Below, one piece after another: positions 1 through 6,558 of a stretch of DNA of 7,477 bases. The stretch covers positions 1 through 7,477 of the forward strand of contig JAURIP010000070.1 of the NCBI GenBank assembly GCA_030832695.1, read 5' to 3'. How positions within the stretch are numbered: position 1 is the stretch's first letter; each line of letters starts with the position of its first letter. Under the pieces are notes generated by a model, which worked only from the letters and a program-made list of their open reading frames with translations, had not been told where the DNA came from and ran no database searches. Position numbers and translations under genes: made by a program. The DNA comes from Sediminibacterium sp. GTDB lineage: Bacteria > Bacteroidota > Bacteroidia > Chitinophagales > Chitinophagaceae.

Positions 1-981
1 GCAATGGCGCGTGAAGTTATTACGGACAGAGAAGGAAAAGCAGTAGGCATTTCCTATGTCAACAAAGCCGACAGACAGGAATACCAAATCAATGCGAAGG
101 TGGTGGTATTAGGTGCAAGTACTTGTGAAACTGCGCGTTTATTATTAAACTCAAAGTCATCCAAACATCCAAATGGTTTGGCAAATAGTTCAGGTGTTGT
201 AGGACATTATTTACATGATTCAACAGGAGCTGCATTGGGTGGTGTAATTCCAAGTTTGTTTGGACGTAAGCGTTACAACGAAGATGGTGTAGGTGGTATG
301 CACGTATATACGCCATGGTGGTTGGATAATAAAAAATTAAATTTCCCTAGAGGATACCATATTGAATATTGGGGTGGTATGAGCCAACCTGGTTACGGAT
401 TTGGAATGGGCCAACAAGGATTGAATGGCAAGTTTCAAGTTAATGGTAGAACCAAGGAAGCGGGGGGATATGGAGAATCATTGAAAGAGGATGTGCGCTT
501 TTTTTATGGTGCAAGTGTAGGGATGGGCGGAAGAGGGGAAGCAGTTCCTACTTTTGAAAATCATTGCAAAATTGATCCAGATGTAGTGGACAAATATGGT
601 ATTCCTGTATTAAAGTTTGATTGTAAAAATTCAGATTACGAAGTACAACAAGCAAAACACATGAAGGAAACCTTCCGTGAAATAATGCATGAAATGGGTG
701 CGGTAATTACTTGGGGTGATCAAGATGATGCAAGTAATAAATATGGATTATCAAATCCAGGTAATATCATTCATGAAGCAGGAACAGTTCGTATGGGTGC
801 CGATAAAAAATCATCTGCATTAAATGCATTTGGACAAGCGCATGATTGTAAAAATTTATTCTGTGTGGATGGTTCTGTATTTACCTCACAAGCAGATAAA
901 AATATTACATGGACCATTTTGGCATTGTCCATGCGTACATCAGAATATATTTTGGATCAGTTACAAAAGAAAAACATCTAG
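1..981 (+). CDS. GMC-family FAD-dependent oxidoreductase, C-terminal part (5' end outside window)
   Basis: The reading frame is open from base 1, so the ATG at base 4 is an internal Met; residues below are counted from it. What remains is roughly the C-terminal 325 residues of a family usually 500-600 long, and the N-terminal GxGxxG FAD-binding motif lies upstream. Residues 33-50 (VVVLGAST, then ETARLLLNS) match the strand and helix that close the FAD domain. Residues about 190-319 form the GMC C-terminal domain: a DPDVVDKYGIPVL segment, HEAGTVRMG with the likely catalytic His257, then NLFCVDGSVF and Asn300. This His/Asn pair, 43 residues apart, is the usual GMC active site for hydride transfer from an alcohol or sugar hydroxyl to FAD. 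The next gene encodes a subunit 3-type partner, so I infer a periplasmic sugar or polyol dehydrogenase passing electrons to a cytochrome or quinone. The substrate cannot be read from the sequence. Confidence 0.9.
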   Translation, partial: AMAREVITDREGKAVGISYVNKADRQEYQINAKVVVLGASTCETARLLLNSKSSKHPNGLANSSGVVGHYLHDSTGAALGGVIPSLFGRKRYNEDGVGGMHVYTPWWLDNKKLNFPRGYHIEYWGGMSQPGYGFGMGQQGLNGKFQVNGRTKEAGGYGESLKEDVRFFYGASVGMGGRGEAVPTFENHCKIDPDVVDKYGIPVLKFDCKNSDYEVQQAKHMKETFREIMHEMGAVITWGDQDDASNKYGLSNPGNIIHEAGTVRMGADKKSSALNAFGQAHDCKNLFCVDGSVFTSQADKNITWTILALSMRTSEYILDQLQKKNI

Positions 982-1035
982 TAGCTGTAAAAGAATAAGT
1001 AAAATATAATATTTAATTAAATAAAAATATTGATC

Positions 1036-1677
1036 ATGGATAGAAGAGATTCCATTAAAGCGTTGGTATTAGGCACTGTTTCCGCAGGTGTATTACTTGA
1101 AGCTTGTAAAAATACGAACACGACTGTTTCAGAAGTGAATATGGACGATCGTATGCAGGAGGAAAAGGACTACTTAGTTAAAGTAAAAGCACAGCCTGAT
1201 TTTTTTGATGCACAGGAAATGGCTACCATTACTGTACTAGCTGATATCATTATGCCTAAGGATGCAGTAAGTGGATCAGCCACAGATGCTAAAGTGCCTG
1301 AATTTATTGAGTTCATAGTAAAGGATATGCCCGATCATCAAGTGCCAATGCGTGGTGGCTTAAGATGGTTGGATTTACATTGTTATAAAAAACATGAAAA
1401 AGCATTTGTTGATTTAACAAAGCCGCAGCAATTAGAAATTGTAGATGAAATTGCGTATCCAAATAAAGCGAAACCAGAAGTAGCGCAAGGCGTAAGCTTT
1501 TTTAATAAAATACGCGACCTGGTAACCACAGGATTTTATACTTCTGAAATTGGAGTGAAGGATTTGGGCTATATGGGTAATGTGCCCAACCAATGGAACG
1601 GAGTTCCTGATGAAGTATTAAAGCAACATGGATTAGCCTATACAGAGAAAGAATTAAAGGAGTGTATTAGTTACTAG
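1036..1677 (+). CDS. Gluconate 2-dehydrogenase subunit 3 family protein, predicted Tat lipoprotein
   Basis: This 213-residue protein is probably the small partner of the GMC oxidoreductase encoded 54 bases upstream on the same strand. The N-terminus begins MDRRDSIK, a twin-arginine-like motif, followed by a hydrophobic stretch (residues 9-21) and Cys24 in LLEAC, a lipobox-like site with an unusual Glu at -2. Residues 57-95 (FFDAQEMATITVLADIIMP, then VPEFIEFIV) match the family's opening helices, where a 'LADxIxP' pattern is typical. Residues 155-182, FFNKIRDLVTTGFYTSE to GYMGN, match its conserved C-terminal block. In characterised gluconate and fructose dehydrogenases the small subunit is needed for export or stability of the flavoprotein; carriage of the folded flavoprotein on this Tat signal is an inference. 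I chose ATG 1036 over the in-frame TTG at 1030, since it starts directly before the twin arginines. There is no clear Shine-Dalgarno; the upstream region is A/T-rich. Confidence 0.88.
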   Translation: MDRRDSIKALVLGTVSAGVLLEACKNTNTTVSEVNMDDRMQEEKDYLVKVKAQPDFFDAQEMATITVLADIIMPKDAVSGSATDAKVPEFIEFIVKDMPDHQVPMRGGLRWLDLHCYKKHEKAFVDLTKPQQLEIVDEIAYPNKAKPEVAQGVSFFNKIRDLVTTGFYTSEIGVKDLGYMGNVPNQWNGVPDEVLKQHGLAYTEKELKECISY

Positions 1678-1708
1678 ATTTCTAATACACTTTTCTCGCA
1701 TCATATTT

Positions 1709-1744
1709 ATAACAAAGGACCCGATTAATCGAGTCCTTTGTTAT
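1709..1744. terminator. Symmetric hairpin, likely bidirectional terminator between convergent genes
   Basis: Bases 1709-1720 (ATAACAAAGGAC) pair perfectly with 1733-1744 (GTCCTTTGTTAT), giving 12 base pairs. Past one C/A mismatch the inner bases CGATTAATCG are self-complementary and could extend the stem. It begins 31 bases after the stop of the subunit 3 gene and lies 56 bases beyond the stop of metG, which approaches from the other side. The T-rich 3' arm on either strand can act as part of the U-tract, although no long T run follows directly. The position between convergent genes supports termination in both directions. The rest of the gap, 1745-1800, shows only a weak 5-base inverted repeat (ACTTT/AAAGT). 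Confidence 0.8.
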
Positions 1745-1800
1745 TGAGGAATCTCTAATTATTTTTTACTTTCGTTTAGTAAAGTAGCAGAGCTTGAAAC

Positions 1801-3936
1801 TTATGAAATTTTACTTCCAGCAGCAATGGCTTCACTAGGTTGTACAAAGTATAATTTACCATGGGCATCTTCGGCCATTAAAATCATACCCTTACTTTCA
1901 ACACCGCGCATTTTACGTGGCGCTAAGTTCGCCACCACCACTACTTGCTTCCCAATAATGTCAGCTGGATCAAAATGCATAGCAATACCTGATAAAATAG
2001 TTCTTTTTTCCAATCCCAAATCCACTTCTAATTGTAATAATTTATCTGCTTTTTCTACCTTCTTGGCATCAATGATAGTGCCTACACGCAAATCAATTTT
2101 ACCAAAATCGTCGAAAACAATTTCAGGTTTGAATGCATTGTCATTCGCTTCAGGAGCGCTGCTAGCATCAGTGGTAGTAATTGTATCCATCGTAATTTTT
2201 TTTGCTTTTAAATTTGTTTGCAATTGTGTCAATTCCGCGTCAATTTCTTCATCTTCAATTTTTCTAAATAATAATTCAGGAGGTCGTAAGCTATAACCCA
2301 CTTTTAATAAATTAAAGTTTCCTGCATTTTCCCAGTCCAGCATTTTGTCTACTACTTTCATCAAGTGGCACATTTTTTTTGCAGTAAATGGTAAAAAAGG
2401 ATTTATTAAAATAGCAAGGTTGGCATATAATTGCAAGCAAGCATGCATGCAGTTGTCAATTTTTGCTTGCGCTGTTGGATCGGTCGCTATATTTTTAGCC
2501 AAAATCCAAGGTTCTTTTTTTTGCATGTATTGATTTCCAATACGCGCTAAATTGATCACTTCAAATTGGGCATCTCTAAATTTATATTGCTCAAGTAATT
2601 CAGTAATTTTTGCTTTGCTATCTTTTACACTTAGTAAAATGGCATTGTCCTCCTCATCCAATAGTTCAATATGAATGGGGGGTACTTTTCCTTTGCATAA
2701 TTTATGCATCAATACCCAAGTTCTATTTACATAATTGGCAAAGATGCTTACTAATTCACCATTCACTGATTCCTGAAATCCTTTCCATGTAAATTCACTG
2801 TCCTTTGATTCAGGGGCAATCGATGTTAAATAAAAGCGTAAGCTATCCGCTAAACCTGTGCCACCATTTTCTTTTTTAATCCATTTATTAATATAGTCGT
2901 CCATTTCAATACTCCAACCTTTAGAAGTACTCATTTTATCACCTTCTAAATTCATGAATTCATTGGCAGGAACACTTTCCGGTAAAATATGGCCATGCAA
3001 TTTTAGCATGATCGGGAAAATGATACAATGAAAAACAATATTATCTTTTCCAATGAAGTGGACCAATTTGGTTTCCGGATCATTCCAATACGGGGTCCAA
3101 TCTTTAGCATTATCTTTTGCCCATTGCTTAGTAGCACTGATATAACCGATTGGTGCATCAAACCAAACATATAATACTTTGCCATCACCTCCTGCCACAG
3201 GAACCTTAACACCCCAATCTAAATCACGGGTCACAGCCCTAGGTTGTAAGCCACCATCAATCCAACTTTTACATTGGCCTACTACTGCAGGGCGCCAATC
3301 ACTTACATGTTCCTTTAAAATCCATTCACGTAAAAAATCTTCGTGTTTATTTAAAGGCAAATACCAATGGGTAGTTTCTTTTTTTATAGGTGCGTTACCA
3401 CTTAAAGTACTTACTGGATTAATTAATTCTTCAGGGCTTAAACTTTTGCCACATTTTTCACATTGGTCTCCGTAAGCTTCATGATATGCGCAATTGGGAC
3501 AGGTACCTTTGATATATCTGTCCGCCAAAAAGCTATTTGCAGCGGCGTCAAAATATTGCAATGAAGTTTTGGTTTCTAAATCACCTTTGGCTTCAAGATC
3601 TTTAAAAAATGCACTGGCTGTTTCGTGATGCAAAGCATCGCTTGTGCGATGGTAAACATCAAATGCAATTCCCAGGTCTTTAAAATTTTGTTCAATAATT
3701 GGGTGGTACTTATCTATAATTGCTTGCGCAGTGGTTCCCTCCTTTGTTGCCTGGATAGGGATGGCAGTGCCATGCTCGTCACTACCACAAACAAAAACCA
3801 CATCTCTTTTTTGCGCTTTTAAATATCGGACGTAAATATCCGCAGGCAAATATGCACCTGCTAAATGGCCAATATGCTTTAAACCATTCGCATAGGGAAG
3901 GGCTGCAGTAATCAAATATCTTTTTGGCGTGTTCAT
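1801..3936 (-). CDS. metG: Methionyl-tRNA synthetase with C-terminal tRNA-binding domain
   Basis: The 711-residue enzyme charges tRNA(Met) with methionine in the cytoplasm. Class I signatures are intact: HIGH at residues 21-24 and KMSTS at 334-338 (KMSKS variant). Four zinc-ligand cysteines at 146, 149, 159 and 162 (CPNC, then CEKC) lie in the connective domain, with nearly the same numbering as in E. coli MetRS. The helical anticodon-binding region carries N401 and R405 and the P476-W477 pair, corresponding to residues that read the CAU anticodon in E. coli. A low-complexity linker (about 575-605) leads to an EMAPII/Trbp111-like OB-fold domain (about 608-711; FGKIDLRVGTI, then NLAPRKMRGVESKGM), which in homologues helps dimerisation and tRNA binding. 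The ATG at 3936-3934 puts HIGH at its usual distance from the N-terminus. A promoter-like sequence lies directly upstream. Nothing appears truncated. Confidence 0.98.
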   Translation of the reverse strand: MNTPKRYLITAALPYANGLKHIGHLAGAYLPADIYVRYLKAQKRDVVFVCGSDEHGTAIPIQATKEGTTAQAIIDKYHPIIEQNFKDLGIAFDVYHRTSDALHHETASAFFKDLEAKGDLETKTSLQYFDAAANSFLADRYIKGTCPNCAYHEAYGDQCEKCGKSLSPEELINPVSTLSGNAPIKKETTHWYLPLNKHEDFLREWILKEHVSDWRPAVVGQCKSWIDGGLQPRAVTRDLDWGVKVPVAGGDGKVLYVWFDAPIGYISATKQWAKDNAKDWTPYWNDPETKLVHFIGKDNIVFHCIIFPIMLKLHGHILPESVPANEFMNLEGDKMSTSKGWSIEMDDYINKWIKKENGGTGLADSLRFYLTSIAPESKDSEFTWKGFQESVNGELVSIFANYVNRTWVLMHKLCKGKVPPIHIELLDEEDNAILLSVKDSKAKITELLEQYKFRDAQFEVINLARIGNQYMQKKEPWILAKNIATDPTAQAKIDNCMHACLQLYANLAILINPFLPFTAKKMCHLMKVVDKMLDWENAGNFNLLKVGYSLRPPELLFRKIEDEEIDAELTQLQTNLKAKKITMDTITTTDASSAPEANDNAFKPEIVFDDFGKIDLRVGTIIDAKKVEKADKLLQLEVDLGLEKRTILSGIAMHFDPADIIGKQVVVVANLAPRKMRGVESKGMILMAEDAHGKLYFVQPSEAIAAGSKIS

Positions 3937-3941
3937 TGCTG

Positions 3942-3971
3942 CAAAAGTACTTAATTTGTGTTATGATTCAA
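3942..3971 (-). promoter_or_regulatory. Bacteroidota-type promoter of metG
   Basis: On the minus strand, TACTTTTG (3949-3942) is an exact match to the Bacteroidota -7 consensus TAnnTTTG. A TTG (3971-3969) sits 19 bases upstream, in the usual place for the -33 element. Only five bases (CAGCA) separate the -7 box from the metG ATG, so the transcript would start at or within a few bases of the start codon. The -33 element lies inside the first codons of the divergent LD-carboxypeptidase gene. The start site has not been measured; this is read from consensus only. Confidence 0.6.
3951..3958 (+). promoter_or_regulatory. Probable -7 promoter box of the LD-carboxypeptidase gene
   Basis: TTAATTTG matches TAnnTTTG at all but the second position and ends four bases before the ATG at 3963. 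The -33 position (3929-3931, GTG with a 19-base spacer) is only a weak match and lies inside the start of metG. If the box is used, the transcript would be nearly or fully leaderless. It abuts the metG -7 box (3942-3949) on the opposite strand, so the two promoters could compete for polymerase. Confidence 0.4.
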
Positions 3972-4865
3972 CCGCCAATCCTCATTCCTGGAGACACTAT
4001 TGGGATCACTTGCCCAGCAGGTTCCATCCCATTGGAAAAGGTGCAAAATTGCATCTTGACCCTAGAAAATTGGGGGTTTAAGGTACAATTGGGTAAAACC
4101 GTGGGGTCGAAAAAGGATTGTTTTTCCGCATCCGACGCTGAAAGGGCAATGGAATTACAACAAATGCTGGATGATACAAATATCAAAGCGGTAATGTGTG
4201 GCCGTGGTGGCTATGGCTTAAGTAGAATCATTGATCAAATTAATTTTTCCGGGTTTAACCAAAATCCCAAATGGGTGATTGGCTTTAGTGACATTACGGT
4301 TTTGCATGCTGCTATTCAAAAGCAAAATACCATGAGTATACATGGCTCCATGGCAGCTGCTTTTAATAAAGGTGCGGAGGGGGAAGTTTATATCCAGTCA
4401 TTAAAAAATATTTTGATAGGCAAAAACCAAATAATCAAAGCAGTTCCTAATGCGCTAAATAAGCAGGGGTTGGCCACAGCAAACCTTATTGGCGGTAATT
4501 TATGTATGATCGCCCATTTAATAGGGTCTAAAAATGCCATGGATACCAAGGGTAAAATATTATTTATCGAAGATATAGGAGAGGCGCATTATAATATAGA
4601 TCGATTAATTATTCAGTGTAAAAATGCAGGAATATTGGATGATTTAGCAGGACTGGTTGTAGGTGGTTTTACCGAATTAAAAGATACTGCAGCCGATTTC
4701 GGTGCTACGGCAAATGAAATTATACACGCACATATTTCAAATTTCAATTATCCCGTTTGTTTTGATTTTCCGATAAGTCATGCTTTACAAAATTTTGCGG
4801 TAAAGCAAGGGGGCGCATACGCATTGGAGGTAAACAGCGAGGGGGCCATCTTAAAAGAGCGTTAA
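3963..4865 (+). CDS. ldcA: LD-carboxypeptidase, peptidase family S66 (murein tetrapeptide carboxypeptidase)
   Basis: The 300-residue protein belongs to the LdcA/MccF serine peptidase family S66. LdcA enzymes remove the terminal D-Ala from L,D-linked muropeptide tetrapeptides in the cytoplasm, so that the tripeptide can be reused in cell-wall synthesis. Opening residues LIPGDTIGITCPAG (7-20) are typical of the family, as is CGRGGYG (79-85). The triad is visible: Ser109 in GFSDIT, Glu203 in FIEDIGEAHYNIDR, and His273 in FPISHALQNF. GGN at 177-179 is a further conserved site. No signal peptide is seen, which fits a cytoplasmic enzyme. I chose ATG 3963; an in-frame TTG at 3924 would overlap the divergent metG start and add residues before the conserved N-terminus. 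Some S66 members hydrolyse microcin C-like compounds instead, but nothing nearby suggests that role here. Confidence 0.92.
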   Translation: MIQPPILIPGDTIGITCPAGSIPLEKVQNCILTLENWGFKVQLGKTVGSKKDCFSASDAERAMELQQMLDDTNIKAVMCGRGGYGLSRIIDQINFSGFNQNPKWVIGFSDITVLHAAIQKQNTMSIHGSMAAAFNKGAEGEVYIQSLKNILIGKNQIIKAVPNALNKQGLATANLIGGNLCMIAHLIGSKNAMDTKGKILFIEDIGEAHYNIDRLIIQCKNAGILDDLAGLVVGGFTELKDTAADFGATANEIIHAHISNFNYPVCFDFPISHALQNFAVKQGGAYALEVNSEGAILKER

Positions 4866-4904
4866 TATTCAACGCCTAATAGCTATACAAGCTAAATATT
4901 GTAC

Positions 4905-4926
4905 TAAATTTGTGTATATAAATTTG
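4905..4926 (+). promoter_or_regulatory. Two tandem TAAATTTG -7 boxes before the secreted-protein gene
   Basis: TAAATTTG occurs twice, at 4905-4912 and 4919-4926, offset by 14 bases; both match TAnnTTTG exactly. The second ends six bases before the ATG at 4933. A TTG at 4899-4901 precedes the second box by 17 bases, a little shorter than the usual 19-20, and no good -33 element serves the first. This suggests the secreted-protein gene, probably with the membrane-protein gene after it, has its own promoter in the 67-base gap after ldcA. The AT-rich setting makes chance matches possible. Confidence 0.45.
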
Positions 4927-4932
4927 AATGCT

Positions 4933-6552
4933 ATGAAAAAGTCAATTGTAAGTTTTTTTATCTCCTTGTTAATTGGAGGACAATGGTGTGAAGCGCAATC
5001 CTATCTTGCTTCGACCATCGAAAAAACGGATAAGGAGGCCATGCAATATGAAATTTTGGGAAAAGTAGGTACTCATTATTGGGTTTTTAAAAATAATGCA
5101 GGTATTTCAACCATTGCACAGTACAATGAACAGATGCAAATTGTTAAGCAAAATGATTTATCCTTTTTGCCAAAATCATTAAATGGATTAGAGTTTATTT
5201 CATCCAATGATCAGGTGGTTATTTTTTATCAATTTCAAGTGAACGCTACCGTATATGCAGCTGTTGCAAAATTAAATGCAGATGGTAAATTAATGGGTGA
5301 GCCTAAAATAATGGATACTGCAGATAAAATAAGGCCGGGTTCGGGAACGAAGGTTTTTAATTTATTGCGTAGTGATAACGAAGAAAAAATATTATTATTC
5401 AGTATCAATAAGACAAACGCGTCTGCTATTAAAGTAAAAACACTTTCGTTAAATAAAAATTTCGAGTTATTATCAGAAAGTGAATTTATCGTACAATCTC
5501 AAAATAAAAAAAGTGCCTTATCTGATTTTGCATTGGATAATCAAGGCAATTTGTTTTGCTTACGCAATATAACCCAGACCAATATGGCACCAGCGGTGAG
5601 TTTGTTGTATTTATCTGCTGATGGAAAAGAAGTTATTGAATCTGCGATTGTAAATAATAGTTTGGAATTAGATGAAATCAGGCTTAAAATTGATAATGCA
5701 AAAGGCCAAGTGATTTTAAACTCCTTTTATGCTACCGAGAAAAAGGGACATGTGGAAGGCTTATATTCTTATTTATGGGACGTAGCTGCTAAAAAAGAAA
5801 TATTGACCAATGCAAATCGTTTTACTGATTTTAACAGAGGTGCAGTTTCAAGTAAGCGAAATTTAAAAAATGTTTTTGATACCTACTATTTGGATAAAGT
5901 TGCTACACAAGCGGATGGAAGTTATACAGTAATTGCTGAGGCGGCAGATTCTTATTCCAATCGCAACAACTATTTTTCAAGATGGGATTTTTATTGGGGC
6001 GGTGCTTTTTATAATCCATTTATGTTTAATTATTGGAATAGGCCTTTTGGTTTTTATCCATGGGGACGATTTGGTTGGGGTATGGGGCCATGGGGCTTTA
6101 ATTCCTTTGGTATGGGACCATGGGGCTTTAATTTCTGGGGTAATCCATTTATGTGGGGTAATCCATTTGCCTCTTTTGGGTATCCATCAGTCACTTATAA
6201 TGCCAATAAAATTGCGCTTTTGTCATTTGATGCAAAAGGTAATTTACAATCGATTAAAACAATCGACAAATCGCAAAACGATCAAAATGTGGATCAGTTC
6301 ATTGGGTATGGTACTATCGAAAATCAGGAAGGGATTCATTTTTTATACCATCAAAAACGTAAGGGACAACATAGTTTGGTTTTTAATAGTTTAACAAAAC
6401 AAGGGCAATTAGAAAAAGGAGCAGTGGTCGTGGCTAATGAAAAAAACTATGAGTGGATGCCGCGTATGTTGAAGCAAGTGAGCGATAACGAAGCTATTTT
6501 GCCGTATCAATTTAAAAATAGAATTGGTTTCGCGAAAGTTAAATTTAAATAA
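4933..6552 (+). CDS. Predicted secreted protein of unknown function with Trp/Phe/Gly-rich insert
   Basis: I do not recognise a named family. The 539-residue product starts with a signal peptide (MKKSIVSFFISLLIGG), with likely cleavage near CEAQ/S at residues 20-23; the Cys is not in a lipobox. The rest is rich in short beta-strand patterns with turns such as LNADGK, LDNQGN, ADGSY and FDAKGN, as in Bacteroidota propeller-like periplasmic proteins; the fold is an inference. Residues 351-417 are exceptional: 9 Trp, 14 Phe, 5 Tyr and 14 Gly in 67 positions, with no Lys or Glu. Repeats GMGPWGFN (twice) and WGNPF (twice) occur here. The insert lies between a predicted strand TVIAEA and another, KIALLSFDAKG, so it looks like an enlarged loop. 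ATG 4933 was preferred over the in-frame codon at 4912 because it starts the signal peptide. The membrane-protein gene follows after six bases. Confidence 0.85.
   Translation: MKKSIVSFFISLLIGGQWCEAQSYLASTIEKTDKEAMQYEILGKVGTHYWVFKNNAGISTIAQYNEQMQIVKQNDLSFLPKSLNGLEFISSNDQVVIFYQFQVNATVYAAVAKLNADGKLMGEPKIMDTADKIRPGSGTKVFNLLRSDNEEKILLFSINKTNASAIKVKTLSLNKNFELLSESEFIVQSQNKKSALSDFALDNQGNLFCLRNITQTNMAPAVSLLYLSADGKEVIESAIVNNSLELDEIRLKIDNAKGQVILNSFYATEKKGHVEGLYSYLWDVAAKKEILTNANRFTDFNRGAVSSKRNLKNVFDTYYLDKVATQADGSYTVIAEAADSYSNRNNYFSRWDFYWGGAFYNPFMFNYWNRPFGFYPWGRFGWGMGPWGFNSFGMGPWGFNFWGNPFMWGNPFASFGYPSVTYNANKIALLSFDAKGNLQSIKTIDKSQNDQNVDQFIGYGTIENQEGIHFLYHQKRKGQHSLVFNSLTKQGQLEKGAVVVANEKNYEWMPRMLKQVSDNEAILPYQFKNRIGFAKVKFK
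6079..6133 (+). repeat. 30-bp period tandem duplication encoding GMGPWGFN twice
   Basis: Bases 6079-6103 and 6109-6133 are the same 25-base sequence with one silent difference (G at 6087, A at 6117, both in Gly codons), spaced 30 bases apart. They lie within the secreted-protein gene and encode the repeated GMGPWGFN of its aromatic-rich insert. The period is a multiple of three, so gain or loss of a copy would keep the frame. Confidence 0.85.
6136..6168 (+). repeat. 18-bp period direct repeat encoding WGNPF twice
   Basis: TGGGGTAATCCATTT occurs at 6136-6150 and again, identical, at 6154-6168, a period of 18 bases. It directly follows the 30-bp repeat and encodes WGNPF twice with one Met between. 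Like its neighbour it preserves the reading frame. Confidence 0.85.
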
Positions 6553-6558
6553 CATAAA

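Noticed and set aside
89..316. A 75-codon minus-strand frame inside the GMC gene
   Set aside because: It is antisense to conserved GMC sequence and its His/Leu-rich translation looks like a codon-composition artefact.
1826..2296. A 156-codon plus-strand frame inside metG
   Set aside because: It lies wholly antisense to metG, whose domain structure is intact, and its translation shows no recognisable motif.
3963..4865. The S66 peptidase as a microcin C-type immunity gene (MccF)
   Set aside because: No microcin biosynthesis, transport or peptide gene is nearby, and the neighbours are housekeeping genes, so murein recycling is the simpler reading.
4859..4875. Small inverted repeat GCGTT/AACGC over the ldcA stop codon as a terminator
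   Set aside because: The stem is only five base pairs with no T-tract after it, too weak to call in AT-rich DNA.
5933..6394. A 153-codon frame overlapping the aromatic-rich part of the secreted-protein gene
   Set aside because: It is the +1 shadow of the Trp/Gly codon repeats; the main frame has a signal peptide and continuous strand-turn patterns on both sides.
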